Positions 1 to 8,258 are shown, numbered from the stretch's first letter. The stretch: DNA of 64,000 nt from Phormidium tenue FACHB-1050 (GCF_014696925.1 NZ_JACJQY010000004.1:124001-188000), one strand, 5' to 3'. Made by a program: numbers and translations. Notes: generated by a model from the letters alone, not told the origin.

Positions 1-307
1 CTTCTATTTGATCGGTAATTGCGACATGATCAATCCGCAAACTAACTGCATCCAAAGTTAAATCAGTGATGCCATCGCGCACAGGTCGCAGACGAATCTT
101 GCAAGTACCTGCGATCGCTTGTTGTGGAATATCAAGCACCAAATCTAGGGCTATATGCTCGACCTGTCCTGGGCGATCGGGGTTGTAATGTGGCTTTGCT
201 CCTGGTAGGTGAAAAGACTTATGTTTTTTCGATTTGTCACTATCGCCATCCCAAAATCCTAATTCTGAGGCTAATTCTAAATAGCTATCCCAAGATTTGC
301 GGGTCAT
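1..307 (-). CDS. M1-family aminopeptidase, N-terminal part (runs off the left edge)
   Basis: An open reading frame starts with ATG at 307 and runs leftwards without a stop to the window edge, giving 102 codons. The translation contains PGAKPHYNPDRPGQVEHI followed by a beta-rich stretch (ALDLVLDIPQQAIAGTCKIRL). This matches the N-terminal saddle domain of cyanobacterial peptidase M1 (aminopeptidase N-like) proteins, in which zinc-dependent removal of N-terminal residues is carried out by a later HExxH domain. That domain lies outside the window, so catalysis cannot be checked. I base the call on the recognisable N-terminal pattern only. Confidence 0.7.
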   Translation of the reverse strand, partial: MTRKSWDSYLELASELGFWDGDSDKSKKHKSFHLPGAKPHYNPDRPGQVEHIALDLVLDIPQQAIAGTCKIRLRPVRDGITDLTLDAVSLRIDHVAITDQIE

Positions 308-380
308 AAAACTCGATCTCTAATACGTACCTTGATTTCACCATAGTATAGCAATCTCAAAAGAGTTGGGAAAATATAGC

Positions 381-1355
381 TTAATGGTAGATGGCTATAT
401 TGCTAAAATTGTCTGCATTAGTCTTAATACAATCATTTAAGTCATATAAATCAATTTCTTCTTTGAAATATTTTAAAATGTTAGAGCCTACAAAATAAGC
501 TAAATTCACAGGTACAGAATTACCGATCATTTGTTCTAGATTTGTTTTAGTTCCAAAAAACTTAAATGACTCTGGGAATGTTTGAATATAGCTTCTTTCT
601 ATAGTTGTTAAAGGTCTAACTGTAGCGATATCAATATCCTGAGGATCGCCACTATGCAATTTATAATTTGCAGGGATTGGACGATTAACGCCTCTGATGG
701 TTGGACTTGGCTCATCAATTGAGAAAATCCCTCTACGTGCATAACTTCTAGGATGTCGATAATAATATTGTAGATTTAATCGATCTCCAAGATAGTCTCT
801 AACTGTCATCGGTTTATTAGCCAAATTAATCTTAAATAAATCTACTAAAGTATTTTGTTTTCTGCCAAGTTCACCAATCATGAAAAAACGTGATCTTGCC
901 TGTGGCACATGACAGAGAGAAGCATCTAAAATAACACTTGACAAACCATAACCGCATCTTATGAAATGCTCCGATACTTGCTGAAGAATCGGGCTTTTAG
1001 TAATTCTCTGCACATTTTCCATCACAAACCATTTTGGCTTAATCTCACAGATAATATTTGCAAAATTGTAAGTTAGATTAGCACGATCTCCATTTAAATC
1101 ACGTTTTCCAGCACTTGAAAAGTCTTGACATGGAGATCCCCCAATGATCATTTCTGGTGCAAATTTACGAATTATTCTAATTGAGGTATTTTCATCAGAT
1201 AAATCTTGTTGAATAGCTGGATGATTAAAGTTTTCTCGATAAATATCTAGCGCAATATCCCAGTTATCAATAGCTGCTAAAATCTCAATTCCTGCTTGCT
1301 GAAAACCAAGAGATAAACCACCACAACCACTAAATAAATCAACAGCAGTAATCAT
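381..1355 (-). CDS. DNA (cytosine-5-)-methyltransferase, type II R-M modification subunit
   Basis: This 324-residue protein carries the ordered motifs of C5 cytosine methyltransferases: DLFSGCGGLSLGF at residues 6-18 (motif I, SAM binding), GGSPCQDFS with the catalytic Cys (motif IV), MENV (motif VI), QARSRFF (motif VIII) and GNSVPVNLA near the C-terminus (motif X). It transfers a methyl group to C5 of cytosine in the host recognition site, protecting it from the partner nuclease. Its start overlaps the stop of the upstream nuclease gene in an ATGA arrangement (1352-1355), which suggests translational coupling. The variable region between motifs VIII and X is short, so the target cannot be read from it. 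Confidence 0.93.
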   Translation of the reverse strand: MITAVDLFSGCGGLSLGFQQAGIEILAAIDNWDIALDIYRENFNHPAIQQDLSDENTSIRIIRKFAPEMIIGGSPCQDFSSAGKRDLNGDRANLTYNFANIICEIKPKWFVMENVQRITKSPILQQVSEHFIRCGYGLSSVILDASLCHVPQARSRFFMIGELGRKQNTLVDLFKINLANKPMTVRDYLGDRLNLQYYYRHPRSYARRGIFSIDEPSPTIRGVNRPIPANYKLHSGDPQDIDIATVRPLTTIERSYIQTFPESFKFFGTKTNLEQMIGNSVPVNLAYFVGSNILKYFKEEIDLYDLNDCIKTNADNFSNIAIYH

Positions 1356-2407
1356 GAGAATAGCTCTGGTGAATTGAAAATAATTGCGTCAAATCTACGT
1401 TCTGGACTTAGCAGATTTTGTCCACCGCCCAAAATAATATTTTTGATTTCGTCTTTTGTAATTCTGGGAGATGTCAAATTTGTGCATGACATATATGGGT
1501 TTGTTACATTCCCTGCGGAAGCAAAAGCTTTATCATTTTTAGTGTTGTAAGAAAGTTTATCAATGATGTCTTTATAGTCACATCTGCCATGTGTACAGAT
1601 ATCCAGAAGCATTTTATATAGCCAAATACTTGTTCTAGTTTGGCGTGTTATTTGAGTTGCTGCATTATCATTTTTAGATATTTGTGAGATAAACCAAGCA
1701 AAGGCAGCATCACTCCAAACAAAAACATCAAGACAACTCTCTGCTAGTTTTGGTGATTTCCCAACAGTCTTCCAAATTGGATGTAAAAGAAATGGAGATT
1801 GATTTTTCTCAATATCAATACTAATATCAGAAATACAGTTAATAATTTTTGTAATACTGTTAATTACTTCTCTTGCATCTGACCAATTCTCAATAAGTAC
1901 AGCAGTACTTTCAATATGTTGCCTAACTATCTCAATATTTGTGCTGACTATACTTGCTGCTAAATATACTATCGTGTCAGGTCTGACCACAATTTCAGAA
2001 CCAAATTTATCATCACTCAAGTTACAAGTCGTGTTATCAGGTAATGCAGTTAATTTAACTTCTAAGCCTCGTAAACATTGCCCTGTAAGACTATCTTGAA
2101 TAACTAAGTCAGTTCTAGGTAGAGTTCCAATAACATATTTTTGAAATGGGGTATGTTGGGCTTCAAAAGCAAAATATGTGTTTGTTTGATTGGGCTTAAT
2201 CCCGAAAACACTTGTAATATCGATGAAATTTATCCCAAACTTTTGATTGGCGAAGGATATGTAATTAGCAGCAAAACCTCGATGATCGAGATAACAAGAT
2301 AAAGCGGCTGGAAAACTTGAATTAAATTGATTTTTGCCCCAAGCATCTGCTTTAGTAAAATCTCGATTTGAATTGTTCAAGCCAAATAAACTTGCTTGCG
2401 ATGCCAT
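1352..2407 (-). CDS. Type II restriction endonuclease, HindVP-like family
   Basis: This 351-residue protein lies upstream of and overlaps the methyltransferase gene. Around residues 98-125 it has TDLVIQD followed by GLEVKLTALPDNTT, a plausible PD-(D/E)xK layout with an Asp and then ExK on the next strand. The phrases WGKNQFNSSFPAAL, EVKLTALPDNTT and VRPDTIVYLA resemble the HindVP restriction family, whose founding member is reported to recognise GRCGYC. The family match is from memory and the specificity is inferred. The gene is AT-rich, with few HIP1 sites compared with its neighbours, which fits horizontal acquisition. A 65-bp gap separates it from the TPR gene upstream. Confidence 0.75.
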   Translation of the reverse strand: MASQASLFGLNNSNRDFTKADAWGKNQFNSSFPAALSCYLDHRGFAANYISFANQKFGINFIDITSVFGIKPNQTNTYFAFEAQHTPFQKYVIGTLPRTDLVIQDSLTGQCLRGLEVKLTALPDNTTCNLSDDKFGSEIVVRPDTIVYLAASIVSTNIEIVRQHIESTAVLIENWSDAREVINSITKIINCISDISIDIEKNQSPFLLHPIWKTVGKSPKLAESCLDVFVWSDAAFAWFISQISKNDNAATQITRQTRTSIWLYKMLLDICTHGRCDYKDIIDKLSYNTKNDKAFASAGNVTNPYMSCTNLTSPRITKDEIKNIILGGGQNLLSPERRFDAIIFNSPELFS

Positions 2408-2472
2408 TAACCTATCCTTATGTCACTAACTGATGAAATTAATTCAGACTTAAACAGAAGCTACTAAACTTA

Positions 2473-4512
2473 CTACTCAAATTGTGGCATTTCGAGAGCA
2501 ACTGGTGCAAACTCTAGTTGAACTGCGGCTTGTCGAACTTTGGCAGCGAAGGCGAGCGGATCGAGGTCGAATTGCTCGAATAGTTCCCGTCCTCGTAAAC
2601 AGCGTAATTCAGGACTTTCAGCAGCACCACTGACTACCCACAATACAAAATCCTTGTTGCTACGGGCATTTTCAATCTCGATCGCCGAAATTGCAAAGGA
2701 CTCGCGATCGCTGGTAAAGCTTTTAATTACTACCGCTTCACTCAGATCATCTTTGGTACATTCAAGATCGTATCCAACTTGGGACTTATCTACTGATCGC
2801 ACCATCCAGCCTTCGCGCATATACTGAGCCATCACCGAAATCATCGCCAGTTTTTCGGCAGTGCTAGGATCTTCGATGGAGAAAGGTATTGGTTTTTCGA
2901 CAACTTTCTCGACAACACGATCTACAAATTTCTCAACTACGCGATCGACGACCTTCTCGACTTCAACAAATTTCTCAACTTCAACTATTTTTTCTACTTC
3001 AACAATCTTCTCGACCTCAACAATCTTTTCCACTTCCACAACCTTTTCCACAATCTTCTCAACTTCCACAATCTTTTCGATCGCTTCAGTCAAATCAGAT
3101 ATGGCAGTTTCTGCGTTAGAGATAGCGACTTCATTGGAGATTGGTTCCGTCGCCATAATAAGTCTGCTAGTCTCTTCATCATGATCGTCATTACTATCAG
3201 TACTCGTAGACATAGCTAGCGGCACTTCAGCAATAATTTCGGGCTGATTATCTACAACAGCATTGGTGTCAGGTTCAGCAGCACTGATCGCGTAGCTGCT
3301 TCTTGGTCTAGCCTTAGGCAAGGAATCAATTGCGAGGGTTTCCAGCAATTCTTTCGCTTTTTTTGCCTTTTCGGGCTTACCCTGAGTTTGATAAAGGACG
3401 ATCGCTTTGCGAAAATCATCACCAGCAAGGGTTTCATCGGCAGTGTCAGGCTGAGAATAAGCTAAGCCACGATAGTAATAGGCATCAACATTGCTAGGCT
3501 GCAACTCGATCGCATGGCTAAAGTCCCGAATCGCTTCAGGAAATTCCTTAAGAATATAATGGGAGCGTCCTCGTCGGAATACTGCCAAATCTCGCTCAGG
3601 ACTGATCTCAAGGGTTTTGCTATAGGCCGCGATCGCCTGTTCGTAGCTCTTAAGCTTGAAATAGGTATTGCCTAAAGAAAAATGAGCATCGGCATAATTT
3701 GGATCAATGGCGATCGCTGCCTGAAAATCTGCCATCGCTTGCTGAAACTGTCCCAGCAAGAAATTAATTTCGCCACGCTTATAGTAGGCAAGCCTCGCCT
3801 TATCGGGTCGCATGGAAATAGCCTTGCCATAATCTCCCACCGCTTTGGCATATTCCCTCAAATTCACATGGGCATCGCCTAGCCCCAAATATGCCTTGAT
3901 AAAATTAGGATTGAGTTTCAGCGCTTGCCGAAATGACTCCAAAGCATCTTGAGGGAAACCTTGTTGAATATCCTCTAATCCCCAACGGTAATAAACATCA
4001 ATCAGACTAATTCCCTTGCCAGCCCGAAAAGCCTTTTGGGTTTGACGTTCCCACTCGCGATCAAGCATTCGCACATACTCTTCACGAAATACACCTGCAT
4101 CACTCTGTGGTTCGAGGGGCATTCCCTGAAAATGTGGCAACTGCTTTAAATAATCAGTCCTAAGCGGCTCATCAAAGCTCACACAGGCATCCCAAGCCAC
4201 CCATACCCGAAAATTATTAGATTGTGAGTCAATGTCGTAAGCTTCGCTCAGTTCCCGATAACGAGCCGATCGCAGTTTGAGTTGATATTCACGATCCGCA
4301 GGAACTACAGTTCCCGAAGCAAAATAGCCCTGATTGGCACTACCGATTCGCTTAAAGTAAGCGCGATCGCCCGCCTTGAGCGTTTGAATGTTGCCGCAGT
4401 TCCAAGTAACGATATACTGCTCCCCCTCAGAGATATCGGCGATCGCTTCACGAATAAAATCGCGAATCTCTGGCTCAGTCTGTTCGTTACACAGAAAAAT
4501 TCTTGTGACCAT
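2473..4512 (-). CDS. Multidomain protein: EVE/PUA-like N-terminus, TPRs, VEK-repeat linker, DUF3883-like C-terminus
   Basis: This 679-residue protein has four parts. Residues 1-150 hold LKAGDRAYFKRIG and GYFASGTVV, then PQSDAGVFREEYVRML and W, a pattern like the EVE/PUA-type domains of modification-dependent restriction proteins. Residues about 165-390 are five or six TPR units. Residues about 472-540 are a VEKIVE-type hexapeptide repeat, probably a long charged helix or stalk. The last 110 residues contain GYDLEC and VVIKSF, resembling DUF3883/PD-(D/E)xK-type folds, but the Glu usual in ExK appears replaced, so nuclease activity is doubtful. The gene sits directly upstream of the restriction-modification pair on the same strand. 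Sensing of modified DNA is an inference; TPR and linker are plain in the sequence. Confidence 0.6.
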   Translation of the reverse strand: MVTRIFLCNEQTEPEIRDFIREAIADISEGEQYIVTWNCGNIQTLKAGDRAYFKRIGSANQGYFASGTVVPADREYQLKLRSARYRELSEAYDIDSQSNNFRVWVAWDACVSFDEPLRTDYLKQLPHFQGMPLEPQSDAGVFREEYVRMLDREWERQTQKAFRAGKGISLIDVYYRWGLEDIQQGFPQDALESFRQALKLNPNFIKAYLGLGDAHVNLREYAKAVGDYGKAISMRPDKARLAYYKRGEINFLLGQFQQAMADFQAAIAIDPNYADAHFSLGNTYFKLKSYEQAIAAYSKTLEISPERDLAVFRRGRSHYILKEFPEAIRDFSHAIELQPSNVDAYYYRGLAYSQPDTADETLAGDDFRKAIVLYQTQGKPEKAKKAKELLETLAIDSLPKARPRSSYAISAAEPDTNAVVDNQPEIIAEVPLAMSTSTDSNDDHDEETSRLIMATEPISNEVAISNAETAISDLTEAIEKIVEVEKIVEKVVEVEKIVEVEKIVEVEKIVEVEKFVEVEKVVDRVVEKFVDRVVEKVVEKPIPFSIEDPSTAEKLAMISVMAQYMREGWMVRSVDKSQVGYDLECTKDDLSEAVVIKSFTSDRESFAISAIEIENARSNKDFVLWVVSGAAESPELRCLRGRELFEQFDLDPLAFAAKVRQAAVQLEFAPVALEMPQFE
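2892..3096 (-). repeat. Tandem hexapeptide-coding repeat (VEKIVE type)
   Basis: Inside the TPR gene, about 68 codons encode near-perfect repeats of the pattern V-E-K-[IVF]-V-E, with later units drifting to VDRVVEKF. At DNA level this is an 18-bp periodicity. The opposite strand is therefore open in several frames and gives Ser/Thr/Phe-rich spurious proteins. Length variation by slippage would be expected here. Confidence 0.9.
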
Positions 4513-4547
4513 AGGGCTATTATCTTACGTTTGAACTGATTGTATCT

Positions 4548-4586
4548 AGAAAATAGAGGGAGTACTTAGCACTCCCTCTATTTTCT
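4548..4586 (-). terminator. Hairpin directly after aroH
   Basis: A perfect 16-bp stem (4548-4563 with 4571-4586) with a 7-base loop begins at the aroH stop codon and lies between aroH and the downstream TPR gene. There is no clean T-run after it on the minus strand, so efficiency as an intrinsic terminator is uncertain. Confidence 0.55.
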
Positions 4587-4966
4587 CAAATTTGAGCGTA
4601 AACAAGATCGGGACGCAAATCGCGTGCGCCATTTAAATAAATATGTTTAATTTGGTGCTGCTCAAGCGGTGTATTTACGTGAATTAATACTCTGATACAG
4701 CGCTCTAAACTACCCTTAACATACATTTGCTGCACATCTAAAAGCGGGACATTTTCCCATTGTGATCGCGATCGGGCGATTTTGGCAGGAAAGACCACAT
4801 CAATGTCCGTTGTTGCCGAAAAAGTAGCACTTACTATTTCGCGCGGATCAATATCATTTTGTGCCTCGATTTCCTCCATAAGCTCTAGCACAGCCCTCTC
4901 TAGGGCTTCGTATGTATTTGCCTCAACTGTTGTTGCACCACGAACGCCACGTACACGCCAACCCAC
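4586..4966 (-). CDS. aroH: Chorismate mutase, AroH type
   Basis: This 126-residue protein has the length and motifs of the monofunctional AroH-class chorismate mutase: VRGATTVE at the N-terminus, SATTDID and FPAKIAR in the middle, a conserved Cys in ERCIRVLIH, and RPDL near the end. It converts chorismate to prephenate for phenylalanine and tyrosine synthesis, in the cytoplasm as a trimer. ATG at 4966 gives the expected N-terminus. It is transcribed towards the defence-like genes, but a strong hairpin follows it. Confidence 0.93.
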   Translation of the reverse strand: MGWRVRGVRGATTVEANTYEALERAVLELMEEIEAQNDIDPREIVSATFSATTDIDVVFPAKIARSRSQWENVPLLDVQQMYVKGSLERCIRVLIHVNTPLEQHQIKHIYLNGARDLRPDLVYAQI

Positions 4967-5088
4967 GTTTTACACCATCCGTACTGTATGTAAGTGTTTT
5001 TGATGTTTAATCATATTCATCATTTATCAGATTACCCCTAAAAAACAATGTTAAGTTAATTGAGATCGCCTAAAACATAAAATCCCTA

Positions 5089-5634
5089 GTGAATATGATC
5101 AATGTTTTTAAAGTGTCACCACTGATTCGGATTACTTTATTACTGTTATATACCGCGCTCACTGCTCCTTTGCCCTTTTTGAGCAACTTTACCCATGCGA
5201 CGATTCCTGCCTCTTGGTTAAGTATTGGCTTAGTATTCGGGTTTGTGTTTTTGTACGGGGCGCTTAGCGATCGCGTTATTCTTGATGATCAAGGGATTAG
5301 TTTGGTTTACCCACGCTGGTTTCCGAGTTTATTGCGTAAGGGGTGGTCATTGCCTTGGCAAAATATCAAAGCTCTCAAACCAAGGATTACTGGTCAGGGT
5401 GGCCTTGTTTATTATTTTGTTAGCAAGGACTCAGAGCAGGCTTATTTACTACCAATGCGGGTAGTTGGCTTTACGCAATTAGTCAAACAGGTTGAAGAAC
5501 ATACAGGTATTGACACAAGAGATATTCGTCCTCTCGCTCAACCTTGGATGTATTTAATTTTGCTGATGTTTACTCTTTTATTACTCCTAATGGATAGCTG
5601 GACGATTTACATAGCCTTAACTCTTCCCCATTAG
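5089..5634 (+). CDS. Conserved membrane protein with PH-like middle region, unknown function
   Basis: I do not recognise a characterised family. The 181-residue product has hydrophobic segments at about residues 10-32, 42-60 and 150-178. Between them is a soluble stretch (DDQGISLVYPRWFPSLL, SLPWQNIKALKP, VQQ-like helix) that resembles bacterial PH-like membrane proteins. The frame opens with GTG at 5089 and also has ATG at 5095; either may be used. Its stop overlaps the stop of the convergent GAF gene by four bases. Confidence 0.65.
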   Translation: MNMINVFKVSPLIRITLLLLYTALTAPLPFLSNFTHATIPASWLSIGLVFGFVFLYGALSDRVILDDQGISLVYPRWFPSLLRKGWSLPWQNIKALKPRITGQGGLVYYFVSKDSEQAYLLPMRVVGFTQLVKQVEEHTGIDTRDIRPLAQPWMYLILLMFTLLLLLMDSWTIYIALTLPH

Positions 5635-6275
5635 ACTAAATCTAAAGGACGGTACTTAGCATGTAATTGAGCATTAACTACTATTGCCGCAATGATTTCC
5701 ATGCAATACTGCATCATCATGCCGAGCTCTTCATTAAAATGGTTCGGCTGAGGATGCGTCAGCGTAATAATCCCGATCGCCTCAATGCCATAGATTAAAG
5801 GAATTGCCAAAGCCGAGCGAGCAACATAGGGCTGATCTGGCAACTGTACCCAACGGTCGTCAGTAACCGCATCATAGATGATGCCGATCTGTCGATGGCG
5901 AAAAGCCCAGCCTGCTAAACCCTCATCTAAGACTTTAGAAATCACAGAATCTTTGCGATCTCTTGTCACAGGGCTTCGAGCTAAGATACTCTCCTCAATC
6001 TGTCCATCTTCATTAATCAAAAAAATACTCCCTTCACCTGCATCAGTAAATTGGGTGAGAATTTCCAAAGTCTGTTTGAGCGTAGCTTTAAGGATGAGGC
6101 TACCACTTATGGACTGAGCATAGGAGATCGAACTTTTGAGTAAATTTGTTTGTAACTTGATTGCAGCTTGAGACGCTATTAGTAGCGAATGCTCTTCTAA
6201 ACTGGACTGGAAAGGAACCACGTTTAGGCGATCAGGGATTGGAGAGTCTTGTGAGTTGATTTTTGTCAGGTTCAT
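5631..6275 (-). CDS. GAF-domain sensor protein
   Basis: The product is about 214 residues with one GAF domain: a helix with LKQTLEILTQFTDAGEGSIFLI, then GLAGWAFRHRQIGIIYDAVTDDRW, ARSALAIPLIYG and IGIITLTHPQP. GAF domains bind small ligands or bilins. No output domain is fused, and I see no Cys in a phycobilin-type position. I chose ATG at 6275 because an open extension up to 6383 would start inside the palindrome at 6370-6436 and encodes a Cys-rich, unconserved-looking tail. It is convergent with the membrane-protein gene. Confidence 0.78.
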   Translation of the reverse strand: MNLTKINSQDSPIPDRLNVVPFQSSLEEHSLLIASQAAIKLQTNLLKSSISYAQSISGSLILKATLKQTLEILTQFTDAGEGSIFLINEDGQIEESILARSPVTRDRKDSVISKVLDEGLAGWAFRHRQIGIIYDAVTDDRWVQLPDQPYVARSALAIPLIYGIEAIGIITLTHPQPNHFNEELGMMMQYCMEIIAAIVVNAQLHAKYRPLDLV

Positions 6276-6346
6276 ATTTCGATGTGCTGCTTCAAAAAAA
6301 AGTGTAATCCGATTTTTGGGTTTACAGAGCTTTTTACAGCAATTTA

Positions 6347-6459
6347 TATAGCAACGTAAGTTTTGCTTCGGACATAAAACCAAAAAGATGAATGGCGGCG
6401 CGAAGCGCCGCCATTCATCTTTTTGGTTTTATGTCCTCATACACTTGGCGACAGCTATA
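6347..6459. repeat. TATAGC-ended palindromic element with 32-bp hairpin
   Basis: The core at 6370-6436 is a perfect hairpin: 32-bp arms and a GAA loop, with GCGAAGC at its centre (6400-6406). The element begins TATAGCAACGTAAGTTTTGC and ends GCTATA. The left flank (AAGTTTTGCTT.GGACATAAAACC) recurs at 7321 and, inverted, at 45159. No T-run follows either arm. Confidence 0.85.
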
Positions 6460-6483
6460 AAATCACAAAATGGCTACGCCATT

Positions 6484-7278
6484 TTATGATTTGGGATAAG
6501 ATCGTTGACGTTTTGCTTCATAGAGCAGTAGAGCCGCACAAATAGCCACATTTAAGGACTCAACGCGATCGCTTTGAGGAATTGATACCGCTTCATCGGC
6601 AAGTTCAATTAATTCTGGTGATAGCCCATTACCCTCATTACCTAGCAAAATCAAAGTCGGTTGCGTAAAGTCATATTCCCAATAGGTTTTAGGCGCATTA
6701 GCTAACGTAGCAATTACTTTTATCCCTTGAGACTGCAATTTGCGAATATCCGCAGCGATATTTGTAGATGTTTGCATCGCACAACGAAACCATTGCCCTG
6801 CGGTAGCCCGAATGATTTTGGGATTGGTCAAATCTACACTGTCACTACTTACCAACATGCCGTCCAGTCCTACGGCAACCGCCGATCGCACGATCGCCCC
6901 AATATTTCCGGGATCTTGAATAGTTTCTAGGGCTAAACCTAAGCTATGGATTTGGGCAATTTCGCGAGATGGCATTAGTGCTGCTGCGATCGCCCCGTCA
7001 GGATTTTTGGTAGAGGCGATCGCTTGAAGTACTTCTTCCGAGACAATTTCTAATCTTTCAATTTCCTCAGACCCTGCAATCTGTTCATACAAATCAGGAT
7101 TGGCGGCGATCCATTTTTCGGTGCAACAAACTATTGAAAGCGGATAAGCTGTAGCGATCGCCTCTGTCAGTGCATGAGTTCCTTCTACTAAAAATAGTCC
7201 TTGTTCTTTGCGATCTTTAGCACTCTCACCAAGCGATCGTAGTTGCTTAACTAATGGATTTTTGGTACTAGTGAGCAA
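6484..7278 (-). CDS. TrmH/SpoU-family RNA 2'-O-ribose methyltransferase
   Basis: This 264-residue protein has an N-terminal substrate-binding region (TSTKNPLVKQLRSL, GLFLVEGTHAL) and a SPOUT domain with the three family motifs: QDPGNIGAIVRSA, LLGNEGNGLSPEL and IPQSDRVESLNVAICAALL. These knotted enzymes use SAM to methylate the ribose of rRNA or tRNA; the 23S rRNA-directed TsnR/RlmB group is the nearest in layout, but the exact target nucleotide cannot be read. The start at 7278 fits family length. The gene lies between two palindromic elements. Confidence 0.9.
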   Translation of the reverse strand: MLTSTKNPLVKQLRSLGESAKDRKEQGLFLVEGTHALTEAIATAYPLSIVCCTEKWIAANPDLYEQIAGSEEIERLEIVSEEVLQAIASTKNPDGAIAAALMPSREIAQIHSLGLALETIQDPGNIGAIVRSAVAVGLDGMLVSSDSVDLTNPKIIRATAGQWFRCAMQTSTNIAADIRKLQSQGIKVIATLANAPKTYWEYDFTQPTLILLGNEGNGLSPELIELADEAVSIPQSDRVESLNVAICAALLLYEAKRQRSYPKS

Positions 7279-7320
7279 TTGCTAATTCCTAGAGTAAATA
7301 TTCTTTCATTGACATTTTAA

Positions 7321-7438
7321 TATATGGCTAAGCAAGTTTTGCTTAGGACATAAAACCCAATAATCGAGTGGCGGTGCGAAGCGCCGCCACTCGATTATTG
7401 GGTTTTGGTTTGTACTAGCTAACTCTTTTGTTGCTATA
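7321..7438. repeat. TATAGC-ended palindromic element, second copy
   Basis: The core is 7352-7406, with 26-bp arms, a GAA loop and one T-G wobble. The left flank AGCAAGTTTTGCTTAGGACA and the right flank ACTAGCTAACTCTTTTGTTG both recur in inverted order around 45159-45255. Ends are TATATGGC and GCTATA. It lies in the 490-bp spacer before the DUF4189 gene. Confidence 0.85.
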
Positions 7439-7553
7439 GCCGTCACTATAAAGTTATTTTACGTAGAACAAGTATGGACGGTCATAATGTTGCAATGTCA
7501 TCTTGAAATAGGATTTGGAGACCAAATCCCTACATTTTTATACAATTTATTAT

Positions 7554-7624
7554 TTTTAAGCAGGATTTAATTCTCAATAAGAGATACTTTTGTGGCTTTA
7601 TTGAGAATTAAATCCTGCTTAAAA
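7554..7624. repeat. 27-bp perfect inverted repeat with 17-base loop
   Basis: Arms 7554-7580 and 7598-7624 are exact reverse complements and centre on CAGGATTTAATTCTCAATAA. The longer loop and absence of the GC core separate it from the other hairpins. Just before it, 7511-7529 holds a short hairpin (GGATTTGG-AGA-CCAAATCC) that recurs inverted at 46920-46938. The rest of the spacer up to 7760 shows nothing else I can name. Confidence 0.85.
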
Positions 7625-7774
7625 GATAGTTAAAACTATTTCTAAACAAAGGTTTTACGAGTTTTAATTATCATCTTAAGTGTTACAAATATCTAAACGC
7701 AGTTAAGAAAAATATAACTTGCGGGGTACTATACAAATTATAGGGAGTCACCAATGGTTTAGGGAGGATTGTAT

Positions 7775-8173
7775 ATGTCTAAAAAATTCTGGAATTCTTT
7801 AGCGATCGCTGCGGCTGTTATAATTCCAACAATTTCTGTGGGAGCGCTAGAAGCTTTAGCTCAAAATAGCTATGGTGCGATCGCTCGCTCTCCTTCAACT
7901 CAAGACAAAGGCTATTCTTGGAATTATCGAACTCGTGCTGCTGCTGAAAATAGAGCCTTACAAGAATGTGAAAGTAGCTCTGAACCAGGAGATTGTGAGG
8001 TGATGGTGTGGGCTCGTAATGCTTGTATGTCAATCGCTGAGGGTAGCAATGGTGCAGCAGGAACAGCTTGGTCAACGAGCAGTAGACAAGCCGAAGCCAC
8101 TGCACGCAGAGTTTGCCGCGATTATGATGGCGTAAATTGTAGAGTAACACGCACGATATGTTTGCCTAAATAA
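7775..8173 (+). CDS. Exported DUF4189-family protein
   Basis: The 132-residue product starts with a typical signal peptide (MSKKFWNSLAIAAAVIIPTI, then GALEALA-QNSYG), with cleavage likely after the last Ala. The mature part holds NSYGAIARSPST, then AAAENRALQECESS, a WARNACMSIAEGS segment and six Cys residues, which fits the DUF4189 fold of small secreted proteins. Its function is not established. ATG at 7775 is preferred over an in-frame TTG at 7769 because the ribosome site AGGGAGG (7761-7767) lies 7 bases before it. A strong hairpin follows the stop. Confidence 0.8.
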   Translation: MSKKFWNSLAIAAAVIIPTISVGALEALAQNSYGAIARSPSTQDKGYSWNYRTRAAAENRALQECESSSEPGDCEVMVWARNACMSIAEGSNGAAGTAWSTSSRQAEATARRVCRDYDGVNCRVTRTICLPK

Positions 8174-8186
8174 ACCACAATAAATC

Positions 8187-8237
8187 AATAATAAAGAAAA
8201 TGAGTCAAACATTGTTTGACTCATTTTCTTTATTATT
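8187..8237 (+). terminator. 24-bp perfect hairpin after the DUF4189 gene
   Basis: Arms 8187-8210 and 8214-8237 pair exactly around an ATT loop, 13 bases after the stop. The 3' arm ends in TTTTCTTTATTATT, so it can act as an intrinsic terminator. It ends 21 bases before the pilD start. Confidence 0.75.
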
Positions 8238-8258
8238 GAACTACCTTTTTCAAATCCT

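Noticed and set aside
2861-3184. Ser/Thr/Phe-rich open frames on the plus strand inside the TPR gene
   Set aside because: They are the antisense shadow of the 18-bp VEK repeat and have no ribosome site or family character.
6276-6383. 36-residue N-terminal extension of the GAF protein
   Set aside because: The start would lie inside a palindromic repeat and the residues are Cys/Lys-rich without similarity to GAF proteins.
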